From contig NZ_JAODNK010000022.1 in assembly GCF_025465275.1 (NCBI RefSeq), positions 1 to 64,000 of the forward strand: DNA of 64,000 nt. The letters run 5' to 3'. Shown one piece after another: positions 56,213 through 64,000 of this stretch. Below the pieces are notes generated by a model that saw only the letters and a list, made by a program, of their open reading frames with translations, was not told the DNA's origin and made no database searches. Each line of letters starts with the position of its first letter. Position 1 is the stretch's first letter. Origin of the DNA: Nocardia sp. (lineage in GTDB: Bacteria > Actinomycetota > Actinomycetes > Mycobacteriales > Mycobacteriaceae). The translations under genes were made by a program, and so were the position numbers.

Positions 56213-57327
56213 CGGTTCTGTTCGATCTGGATTCTCACCTGCAAATGGGTGCGGAGGAGATGGTCGCCGTGTTCGGACACGCCGCCAGCGTTCTGCCCGG
56301 TGCCGCGGCGGCCGTGAGCCGCCCGGCGGACGAGGTGCCCACGGCGGCTCCGCAAGTCGATCCGGCGACGGTCTGGCAGGTGAAGGGTTCGCGCGCACCG
56401 GGTGCGGCGGTGGCCGCGGATCGGGTGTCCGTACTGGACGCCATGGGCGTCGGCAGGCAATTGGTGCTGCCGCGGGTACGGGTGGCGCTCGCCGCGTGGC
56501 GCGGCGACGAGCCCGCGGCGACCGGTCTGGTACGACGCTACAACGATTTCATCGCCGACTGGCAGCGGCCCTATCCGGAGCGGCTGTACGGCGCCGGCAT
56601 CCTGACCATGCGGGATCCGGAGTCCGCGGTCGCGGAGGCGGTGCGCGCGGCCGAGGCGGGTCTGCGCGCGGTGCTGCTGCCATGTGTCGAGCCGCCGGGC
56701 GGGCGGTCACCGGCCGATCCGGCGTGGGAACCATTGTGGCGCACCCTGTCCGAGTCCGGTCTGGCGGTGATCCTGCACGCCGGCTCGGAGAGCGGTTTCG
56801 TCGATTCTCGATGGAAGCCGCCGGCGGATCTCGGCTTCACCGATCGGGCCGAGGGCGTTCGCGACAAGATCGACGTCGAGACGGTGGATCTCTTCAAGCT
56901 GATCACCATGCAGTACGGCCCCCAGATCCTGCTGTCCAGTCTGGTGCTCGGTGGCGTGCTGGAGCGGTTTCCGGACCTGCGATTCGCGGTGCTCGAGCTC
57001 GGCGCCGACTGGGTGGCGCCGTTCGTTCGCATGCTCGATGCCCGGGTCCGGGAGTTCGGGTCCTACAGCGACGTTCGACTGACCTGCCTGCCGAGCGAGG
57101 TGCTGCTGCGTCAGCTGCGGGTCAGTCCCTTCCACTGGGAGGCGGTCGCGGACTATCTGGCCGACGAGGAACTCTTTCCGCTGTACTCGTTCTCGACCGA
57201 TTTCCCGCATTCGGAGGGCGGTCAGCAGACGTACCCGATTGCCGAGCGCACGCTCGCGCACCTTCCGGAACCGGTGCGCCGCTCCTATTTCTCCGAGAGT
57301 GCGGGACTGATATTGCGTGCCGGGTGA
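56209..57327 (+). CDS. amidohydrolase 2 family protein (ACMSD/decarboxylase-like)
   Basis: LFDLDSHL, VILHAGSESG, LELGADWVAPFVRMLD, FSTDFPHSEGG; ATGA overlap with pyrF. Confidence 0.82.
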   Translation: MTVLFDLDSHLQMGAEEMVAVFGHAASVLPGAAAAVSRPADEVPTAAPQVDPATVWQVKGSRAPGAAVAADRVSVLDAMGVGRQLVLPRVRVALAAWRGDEPAATGLVRRYNDFIADWQRPYPERLYGAGILTMRDPESAVAEAVRAAEAGLRAVLLPCVEPPGGRSPADPAWEPLWRTLSESGLAVILHAGSESGFVDSRWKPPADLGFTDRAEGVRDKIDVETVDLFKLITMQYGPQILLSSLVLGGVLERFPDLRFAVLELGADWVAPFVRMLDARVREFGSYSDVRLTCLPSEVLLRQLRVSPFHWEAVADYLADEELFPLYSFSTDFPHSEGGQQTYPIAERTLAHLPEPVRRSYFSESAGLILRAG

Positions 57328-57334
57328 CGGCCGC

Positions 57335-57949
57335 TCACGCCGTATCGACTTCGAGCAGTCGTGCTGAGGCCGCAAATCCGTAGCGGCCGTACAGCGTGAC
57401 GGCCCGGCGGCTGGAATGCACTGTGACGCGCTCCAATTCGAGCTCCTCGGCAAGCCGCAGGACAGCGTCGAGCAGCCGGCCGCCGAACCCGCGGTTCCGG
57501 TGGCCGGGCGTCACGTAGACGCACTGCACGTCTCCCGATGCCCGGTGCACCATCCGTACGCTCGGCATGCGCGGCACGACCGCCAGCCATGCCATGCCGA
57601 TCAGTACATTGTCGTGGACGAGCACCAGACCCCGGTGGGACGCCCGGTGCTGCCGCGCCCACCCGGTGAACTGCCGGACGAATTCGTCATGGCCGACGGC
57701 CGGTACCGACTGCTTCTCCGATCCCCAATGCCATCGAAGTTCGGCGACAGCGGTGAGGTCGTCGTCGGCGATCGGGCGAACCGTGGGAGCCTGCACCACT
57801 GGATTCTGAAGCAGCCGAACGCCTATAGGTGCGATATCGGGGCCGCTCGCGAGAGTGGCGCAGGTCACAGTTTGGTAGCGGTTCTCCGTAATCGCCGCAA
57901 ACTCTTTCCGGATCCTTTGCATAGTCTTTACGATTACCGCGTTCTGCAT
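57335..57949 (-). CDS. GNAT-family N-acetyltransferase
   Basis: VQCVYVTPGHRNRGFGGRLLDAVL. Confidence 0.88.
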   Translation of the reverse strand: MQNAVIVKTMQRIRKEFAAITENRYQTVTCATLASGPDIAPIGVRLLQNPVVQAPTVRPIADDDLTAVAELRWHWGSEKQSVPAVGHDEFVRQFTGWARQHRASHRGLVLVHDNVLIGMAWLAVVPRMPSVRMVHRASGDVQCVYVTPGHRNRGFGGRLLDAVLRLAEELELERVTVHSSRRAVTLYGRYGFAASARLLEVDTA

Positions 57950-58052
57950 AGCGCGTCGTGCTGTCTACAGCCTCGCCCGCAGCTCGCTCTCGATGCCAGT
58001 ACATGTTGACCGATGAACCGGGCGGCTTCCGCCGTGCCGGCGAAGGAGAAAT

Positions 58053-60281
58053 ATGTCCACCGACACCGAACAGCCTCCCCGGACGTCGCTTCCAGGCCTC
58101 GCCGAGTTGGTACGCCACGATCTACCGGCTTCGCTAGTGGTATTCCTGGTCTCGTTGCCGCTGTCCATCGGTATTGCCGTCGCCGCCGGAGCCCCGGTGG
58201 CCGCCGGTCTGATAGCCGCGGTCGTAGGGGCGGTGGTAGCCGGACTAGTCGGCGGTTCGACACTGCAGGTCAGTGGTCCCACCGCCAGTCTCACCGTGGT
58301 CGTCGCCGAATCGATCAATCAATTCGGCTGGGCCGCCACCTGTTTCATCACCGTCGCAGCCGGCCTGCTGCAAATAGTGTTCGGGCTCAGCCGAATAGCG
58401 CGCGGCGCACTGGCCATCGCGCCGGTCGTGGTGCACGCCATGCTCGCCGGGATCGGCATAGTCATCGCACTGCAGCAGGTGCACGTACTGCTCGGCGGCG
58501 ACTCGCTGAGCTCCTCGTGGGACAGCCTGGTCGGCCTGCCGCAGGAGCTGCGCTCGGTACACGGCGGCGATTTCGCCGTCGGCCTGCTGGTGATCGTCAT
58601 TCTGGTCGCCTGGAAACGCCTGCCCGCCTCGGTGCGCGCGGTGCCCGGCCCGCTGGTCGCGGTGGTCGCGGCGACGCTGCTGGCGCTGGTGCTTCCGGTC
58701 CGGGTCGAGCACATCGTGCTCAATGGCTCGCTGCTGGATGAACTGCGCCTGCCCGAATTGCCGCACGGCAGTTGGGCAACGGTCGCACTCATGGCGGTGA
58801 CCATCGCGCTCATCGCGAGCGTGGAGACTCTACTATCGGCCGTGGCGGTCGACCGGATACGGCAGAACTCTTCGCGCCGTACCGATTTGGATCGAGAACT
58901 GATCGGCCAGGGCGCCGCGAACGTGGTGTCCGGACTGATCGGCGGCCTGCCGGTCGCGGCGGTCATCGTCCGCAGCATCACCAATGTGAAGGCGGGGGCG
59001 CGCACCAAGGCGTCGACCATGCTGTGCGGGTTGTGGGTGCTGCTGTTCTCGGTGGCGCTGGTCGGTGTGGTGCGGCAGATTCCGAAGGCCGCGCTCGCCG
59101 GACTGCTCATCGTGGTCGGCATTCAACTGATCAAACTCGCCCACGTCCGCCGCGCCCAGCGCACCGGTGATCTGATCGTCTACGCGGCGACCATCATCGT
59201 GGTGGTGTTCTGGAATCTGTTGCTGGGCATGCTCGTCGGCCTCGCGCTGGCCTTCGCGCTGCTGCTGTGGCGGGTGGTGCGGGTCTCGGTACACGCCGAA
59301 GCCGTGCAGCAGAATCGCTGGCGGGTCACCGTCGACGGCACCTTCACCTTCCTCGCGCTGCCGAAACTCGCGGCCGAGCTCGCGACGGTGCCGACCGGTG
59401 CGGACGTGGCCATCGAAATGACCGTGGACTTCCTCGACCACGCGGCCTACGACGCCATTCAGGAATGGGTGGCCGAGCATCGCGCTGGGGGCGGCACCGT
59501 CGAACTCGTGGAAATGGGCTCCGTGCGCATGGACGGCGCGACCGACGGCCCGCCGGCGCGTGGTGACTCGCGGCTCATGCTCAACGAGGCGCTGGCGCCG
59601 TGGCGGCGCTCCGGCGGCGATGTGGATCCGATCGTGGCGGGAGTGGCGGCGTACCACCGCAGTCACGCGCACGTGGTGCGCCCGCACCTCGATGTGCTGC
59701 GCGACGGGCAGGAACCGGATTCACTGTTCATCACCTGCGCCGACTCCCGGATCGTGCCGAATGTGATCACCAACAGCGGTCCGGGTGATCTGTTCACGAT
59801 TCGGAATATCGGCAATCTGGTTCCGGCCGACCGCCAGGACTTCTCGATGGAGGCCGCGCTCATCTATGCCCTCGACAAGCTCGATGTGCGGTCGGTGGTG
59901 GTGTGCGGGCACTCCGGCTGCGGCGCGATGGCGGCATTGCATTCGGAATTGGTGACCGGATCCGAACTCGACGGCTGGCTGGCCAATGCCCGGCCCAGTC
60001 TGGATCTGTACCGGCTCGGTCATCCGGTGGCGCTGGCCGCCGCGGCCGCGGGATTCGGTCCGGTCGATCAGCTGGGCATGGTGAATGTGGCTGTGCAGCT
60101 GGAGACTCTGTACGCGCATCCGGTGGTGCGCCGGGGCGTGGTCGAGCGGGGAGTGGTGCTGTCGGGCCTCTTCTTCGATATCGCGACCGCGCGCGTCATC
60201 GAGGTCACGGTGGACGGCATTGCCGAAATCGGGGATATGGGCAGTCGGCTGCAAACTGTCAGCACGGTGCTACCCGTGTGA
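58053..60281 (+). CDS. SulP-family anion transporter fused to beta-carbonic anhydrase (copy 1)
   Basis: N-terminal SulP (LQVSGPTASLTVVVAE) + C-terminal CADSRIVPN … VVCGHSGCGAM. Confidence 0.93.
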   Translation: MSTDTEQPPRTSLPGLAELVRHDLPASLVVFLVSLPLSIGIAVAAGAPVAAGLIAAVVGAVVAGLVGGSTLQVSGPTASLTVVVAESINQFGWAATCFITVAAGLLQIVFGLSRIARGALAIAPVVVHAMLAGIGIVIALQQVHVLLGGDSLSSSWDSLVGLPQELRSVHGGDFAVGLLVIVILVAWKRLPASVRAVPGPLVAVVAATLLALVLPVRVEHIVLNGSLLDELRLPELPHGSWATVALMAVTIALIASVETLLSAVAVDRIRQNSSRRTDLDRELIGQGAANVVSGLIGGLPVAAVIVRSITNVKAGARTKASTMLCGLWVLLFSVALVGVVRQIPKAALAGLLIVVGIQLIKLAHVRRAQRTGDLIVYAATIIVVVFWNLLLGMLVGLALAFALLLWRVVRVSVHAEAVQQNRWRVTVDGTFTFLALPKLAAELATVPTGADVAIEMTVDFLDHAAYDAIQEWVAEHRAGGGTVELVEMGSVRMDGATDGPPARGDSRLMLNEALAPWRRSGGDVDPIVAGVAAYHRSHAHVVRPHLDVLRDGQEPDSLFITCADSRIVPNVITNSGPGDLFTIRNIGNLVPADRQDFSMEAALIYALDKLDVRSVVVCGHSGCGAMAALHSELVTGSELDGWLANARPSLDLYRLGHPVALAAAAAGFGPVDQLGMVNVAVQLETLYAHPVVRRGVVERGVVLSGLFFDIATARVIEVTVDGIAEIGDMGSRLQTVSTVLPV

Positions 60282-60296
60282 CGTAGGTCGCTTTTC

Positions 60297-60330
60297 GGGC
60301 GTGAATCCGTAAGGATTCACGCCCGTTTTA
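60297..60330 (+). terminator. Rho-independent terminator
   Basis: GGGCGTGAATCC-GTAA-GGATTCACGCCC followed by GTTTTA. Confidence 0.9.
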
Positions 60331-60492
60331 CATTATGGCCTCGCTTTTCTCAGGGTTTACTAAGTCTTTACTTCTAACCTTGGCGAAGCTCGTCCGGTGA
60401 GTCTGTGGCCAACGCTGTCCACAGCAGCAATTCGATGCCCACAGAACATATTCGACGCTTCCGGGTCAATCCGATCCGGAGAAGGAGCCGAG

Positions 60493-62724
60493 ATGTCCAC
60501 CGACACCGATTCACCACCAGGCGGTAACGACGCGCCGCTCCGCAGCGGTGCGGACCGCTGGTCTGTCACCCTGCTGCGCCATGATTTGCCCGCTTCCATA
60601 GTCGTATTTCTTGTTGCACTGCCGCTATCTCTCGGCATTGCGGTCGCCTCCGGCGCGCCCATTGCGGCCGGCCTGATCGCCGCTGTGGTCGGTGGCGTGG
60701 TGGTCGGACTGCTCGGCGGCTCCCCGCTGCAGGTCAGCGGGCCGGCCGCGGGACTGACCGTGGTGGTCGCGGAGACCATCAACCAATTCGGCTGGCGCAC
60801 CGCCTGTTTCATTACCGCCGCAGCCGGTCTGCTGCAGATCATGTTCGGCCTCAGCCGCATTGCCCGCGCCGCACTGGCCATCGCACCTGTGGTGGTGCAT
60901 GCCATGCTCGCCGGTATCGGTATCACCATCGCGCTGCAGCAGCTGCATGTGCTGCTCGGAGGGTCATCGCGCAGCAGCGCCTGGAAGAACCTGACCGAGA
61001 TGCCGGACGAGTTGCTCTCGCTGCACGGCGACGACTTCTTCATCGGCGCCGTCGTCATTGCCATCATGCTGGGGTGGAAGTACGCGCCCGGACGCCTGCG
61101 GGTGCTGCCCGGACCGTTGGTTGCGGTCGCCATCGGCACGGGGCTGTCGCTGATACTGCCCGGCAATGTGGAACGAATCGTGTTGAGCGGCTCGCTCTTC
61201 GATGCCATCGGCCTGCCGGAGATCCCGTCCGGTGGCTGGGGTGCGGTGGCCCTTGCGGTATTGACGATCGCGTTGATCGCCAGCGTCGAAAGCCTGCTGT
61301 CGGCGGTCGCCGTCGACAAGATGCATACCGGCCCGCGCACCAATTTCGACAAGGAATTGATGGCGCAGGGTGCTGCCAATGTGACCTCCGGTCTGCTCGG
61401 CGGCCTGCCGGTCACCGGCGTGATCGTGCGCAGCGCCACCAATGTGCAGGCGGGTGGCCGCACGCGTGCTTCGGCCTTCCTGCACGGCATTTGGATCCTG
61501 GTGTTCTCGGTGGCGCTGGTCTCGGTGGTGCAGCAGATTCCCAAATCGGCGCTGGCCGGACTGCTCATCGTGGTCGGCATCCAATTGGTGAAGCTGGCGC
61601 ATATCCGGCTCGCCCATCGCACCGGCGACCTGATGATCTACCTCGTCACCGTGGTGGCCGTGGTGTTCTTGAACCTGCTGGAGGGCGTGCTCATCGGCCT
61701 GCTGCTGGCCTTCGCGCTGCTGCTCTGGCGTGTGGTCCGGGTTTCGGTGTCGGCGACTCCGGTGACGGGTACGGACCGCTGGCTGATCAGCATCGACGGC
61801 ACCTGCACCTTCCTGGCGCTGCCGAAGCTGTCCGCTGAGCTGGCCAAGGTGCCTGCGGGCGCGCACGCACTGGTCGAGCTGAGTGTCGACTTCCTGGATC
61901 ACGCGGCGTACGAGGCCATTCACGATTGGGCCGCGCAGCACGAATCCCATGGCGGCCGAGTCGAATTCGTGGAACTGGGGTCGGCTCCGATGGCCGATGC
62001 CCTGACCGGACCGCCGGTGCGCGGTCAGGCCCGCGGGCTGCTGGACGGGGTGCTGCGCCCGTGGCGGGAGGACGGCAATCCCATCACCACCGGTGTGGCC
62101 GCCTATCACCGTCGTAATGCGCACGTGGTGCGTCCGCACATGGACGAACTGCGTGACGGGCAGAATCCGCACTCCCTCTTCGTGACGTGCGCGGATTCCC
62201 GCATCGTCCCCAACCTGATCACCAACACCGGACCCGGCGACCTGTTCACCGTCCGCAATGTCGGCAATCTGATTCCCCGGGACGGTCGTGACAACTCCAT
62301 CGAGGCGGCGCTGTCCTTCGCTCTGGAGGAGTTGCAGGTGGATCAGGTTGTGGTGTGCGGACATTCGGGGTGCGGGGCGATGAAGGCCCTGCTGGGGGGA
62401 GTTCCCGCCGGCCCCGGACTGGGTGACTGGCTGGCCAATGCCGATGCCAGCGTGGACCGCTGGCACCGGGGCCACCCGGTGGGCACGGCCGCCGCCGCGG
62501 CGGGCTTCGACCCCGCCGACCAGCTGGCAATGGTCAATGTCGCAGTCCAGCTGGAAACCCTGCGCGCGCACCCGGTCATCCGAAGAACCATGCAGCAGCG
62601 CGAGATCGCGGTCTCCGGGCTGTTCTTCGACATCGGGACCGCCAGAGTGCTCCAGATAACCGCAGATGATCTGTCCGAGATATCGGAGCCTGACCTATCG
62701 GCCCTGGCAGCAGTGACTCACTGA
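60493..62724 (+). CDS. SulP-family anion transporter fused to beta-carbonic anhydrase (copy 2)
   Basis: Same architecture: LQVSGPAAGLTVVVAE … CADSRIVPN … VVCGHSGCGAM. Confidence 0.93.
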   Translation: MSTDTDSPPGGNDAPLRSGADRWSVTLLRHDLPASIVVFLVALPLSLGIAVASGAPIAAGLIAAVVGGVVVGLLGGSPLQVSGPAAGLTVVVAETINQFGWRTACFITAAAGLLQIMFGLSRIARAALAIAPVVVHAMLAGIGITIALQQLHVLLGGSSRSSAWKNLTEMPDELLSLHGDDFFIGAVVIAIMLGWKYAPGRLRVLPGPLVAVAIGTGLSLILPGNVERIVLSGSLFDAIGLPEIPSGGWGAVALAVLTIALIASVESLLSAVAVDKMHTGPRTNFDKELMAQGAANVTSGLLGGLPVTGVIVRSATNVQAGGRTRASAFLHGIWILVFSVALVSVVQQIPKSALAGLLIVVGIQLVKLAHIRLAHRTGDLMIYLVTVVAVVFLNLLEGVLIGLLLAFALLLWRVVRVSVSATPVTGTDRWLISIDGTCTFLALPKLSAELAKVPAGAHALVELSVDFLDHAAYEAIHDWAAQHESHGGRVEFVELGSAPMADALTGPPVRGQARGLLDGVLRPWREDGNPITTGVAAYHRRNAHVVRPHMDELRDGQNPHSLFVTCADSRIVPNLITNTGPGDLFTVRNVGNLIPRDGRDNSIEAALSFALEELQVDQVVVCGHSGCGAMKALLGGVPAGPGLGDWLANADASVDRWHRGHPVGTAAAAAGFDPADQLAMVNVAVQLETLRAHPVIRRTMQQREIAVSGLFFDIGTARVLQITADDLSEISEPDLSALAAVTH

Positions 62725-62740
62725 CCGCTTCACCCTGATC

Positions 62741-62779
62741 GCAACGAGCCCCCGGCCACAGTGGCCGGGGGCTCGTTGC
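62741..62779 (+). terminator. strong hairpin terminator
   Basis: GCAACGAGCCCCCGGCCA-CAG-TGGCCGGGGGCTCGTTGC, 18-bp perfect stem. Confidence 0.8.
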
Positions 62780-62845
62780 GGATTTGGTGCCTGGGGGCGA
62801 ATGCCGTTGTGATGGTGCGCTATTCAAGGTCTGGGCGTGAGGGGT

Positions 62846-63514
62846 TCAGGCATGCGCTTCCGCTGCTGCCTTCAGGTCCTTCAGCCAGGCTTCGAGGCCC
62901 GCCCCGAGGAATGCGGTGGAGGTGGGGACGTCGGCCTCGACCTGCGCCCCACTCCAGTTCTCTTCGGTGCGCACCAGGACGCCGCCGTCGACCTCGGTGA
63001 AGTTCCAGACGTGAACGCCATTGTCGATGTTCAGTCCGCCGCCGATCGCGGGTCCGCTCCAGCGAATGCAGCTGTCGGGCTGCATGTTCTGGACGGTGGA
63101 GGTGATGACGAGGGTGGTGGCCGGGGTCGTGGCGGTGGCGGGCACCGGAGTTGTCCACCGGAACTGCGAGCCCGGCTGCAACGGTCCCTGGTCCAGGCGC
63201 TTATTGCTTTCGACCGGCTGCTGCCACGACGGCCAGTGTTCGACATCCGTTTGCAGATTCCAGATGGTGCTCAGCGGCGCCTTGATCAAGGCCTCGGTCC
63301 GGTAGTGGATCGGGGCCTTGCTGTCGATACCGGATCCGCCGCAGGTCAGCGCGGCGGGGGCGGCGTTCGCCGTGGTGTGGCTCGGCTCGCTGCCGGCGGA
63401 ATCTTTGCTGTCGGTGCCGCACGCGGTGGTGGTCAGCGTGACCGCGGCCGCCAGCGGGATCAGGAACAGGGCAGTGCGGGCACCGGACCGGCGGCGGATG
63501 TGCGGGTGAGACAT
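62846..63514 (-). CDS. SRPBCC-family lipoprotein-like protein
   Basis: VTLTTTACGTDS lipobox-like; IHYRTEALIKAPLSTIWNLQTDVEHWPSW…RWSGPAIGGGLNIDNGVHVW. Confidence 0.8.
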   Translation of the reverse strand: MSHPHIRRRSGARTALFLIPLAAAVTLTTTACGTDSKDSAGSEPSHTTANAAPAALTCGGSGIDSKAPIHYRTEALIKAPLSTIWNLQTDVEHWPSWQQPVESNKRLDQGPLQPGSQFRWTTPVPATATTPATTLVITSTVQNMQPDSCIRWSGPAIGGGLNIDNGVHVWNFTEVDGGVLVRTEENWSGAQVEADVPTSTAFLGAGLEAWLKDLKAAAEAHA

Positions 63515-63554
63515 GATCGCTCCTCGTTCAGTTCCAACCAGTGACACTCGATTT

Positions 63555-63632
63555 ACTTAGAGGTTATAAGCGAACGGATTGGGTGTCAATCAAAAATCTG
63601 AGTGAAGATAGAGATGCTGATAGCCTCTAAGT
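63555..63632. repeat. inverted repeat in divergent SRPBCC/TetR promoter region
   Basis: ACTTAGAGG (63555-63563) and CCTCTAAGT (63624-63632). Confidence 0.5.
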
Positions 63633-63668
63633 CATCAGTTCTGAGAGTCTGAGCAGAGGCGGTTGACG

Positions 63669-64000
63669 ATGACACCAAGCCGGACGGGTTCGCGGGAGCG
63701 CTATCGCGCCCAAGTGCGCGAGGAAGTCAAGCAGCACGCCTGGGAGCAGATCGCCACCGCAGGCGTATCAGCGTTGTCGCTCAACGCAATTGCCAAACTC
63801 GTAGGCATGAGCGGCCCCGCCCTGTACTCGTACTTCGCCAGCCGTGACGACCTGATCACCGAGCTCATCCGCGACGCCTACCGCAGCCTCGCCGACACCC
63901 TCCGGGCGAAGTTCGACGCTGGCGCCGACATATCCGTACTCGCCTACGCCGTCCGGGACTGGGCCCTGCACGACCCACAGCGCTACTTCCTCATCTACGG
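63669..64000 (+). CDS. TetR-family regulator (truncated by window end)
   Basis: AWEQIATAGVSALSLNAIAKLVGMSGPALYSYFASRDDLITELI. Confidence 0.88.
   Translation, partial: MTPSRTGSRERYRAQVREEVKQHAWEQIATAGVSALSLNAIAKLVGMSGPALYSYFASRDDLITELIRDAYRSLADTLRAKFDAGADISVLAYAVRDWALHDPQRYFLIY

Noticed and set aside
21342-57327. PQQ or mycofactocin locus
   Set aside because: PqqD-like and M16 genes present, but no radical SAM protein (no CxxxCxxC) and peptide sequences do not match PqqA/MftA.
21342-57327. Microcin C-type peptidyl-nucleotide cluster
   Set aside because: No ThiF/MccB-like adenylyltransferase recognised; the analogy is only conceptual.
60964-62571. 535-aa minus-strand ORF
   Set aside because: Antisense to the second SulP-carbonic anhydrase gene; no domain signature.
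1-64000. CRISPR arrays, rRNA/tRNA genes, transposases or integrases
   Set aside because: No regularly spaced repeats, no recognisable tRNA cloverleaf/rRNA sequence, and no transposase/integrase motifs found by reading.

Overview
High-GC actinobacterial window (Nocardia-like by gene content; this is an inference). The flanks look ordinary: a beta-oxidation/CoA block (1-5.6 kb); a minus-strand VOC / ComA-like / acyltransferase / AMP-ligase run (5.8-9.7 kb); a GH27 hydrolase; a single-module NRPS (C-A-T-TE); secreted hydrolases; two tandem SulP-carbonic anhydrase fusions (58-62.7 kb); and an SRPBCC/TetR pair at the right end. The striking part is ~21.3-57.3 kb, a compact, translationally coupled, almost entirely plus-strand locus. 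It combines (i) most of a cluster-dedicated pyrimidine pathway: PRPP-synthetase-like, dihydroorotase, class-1B dihydroorotate dehydrogenase plus PyrK-like subunit, OPRT, OMP decarboxylase, two further PRT-fold proteins, a LOG-type nucleotide phosphoribohydrolase, an N-carbamoyl amidohydrolase and a dTMP-kinase-like protein; with (ii) RiPP/lasso-like machinery: a PqqD-like RRE, an AsnB-type amidotransferase with a C-terminal extension, an M16 peptidase, an HPr-kinase-like protein, three nucleotidyltransferase-fold proteins, an ATP-grasp ligase, an AurF-like diiron protein, PLP enzymes, ABC and MFS exporters and two IclR regulators; and (iii) unannotated 22-residue ORFs with strong Shine-Dalgarno sequences, each followed by a hairpin: MKKYVKPATKPVAASSCRSHRA, MTKYIKPTTKPVSACSRSLHSA and MDRNHAVGLRPQLDKVVVRTGK. 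I propose this is a candidate undescribed peptide/pyrimidine hybrid biosynthetic system. Product and chemistry are hypotheses only; no database search was possible.
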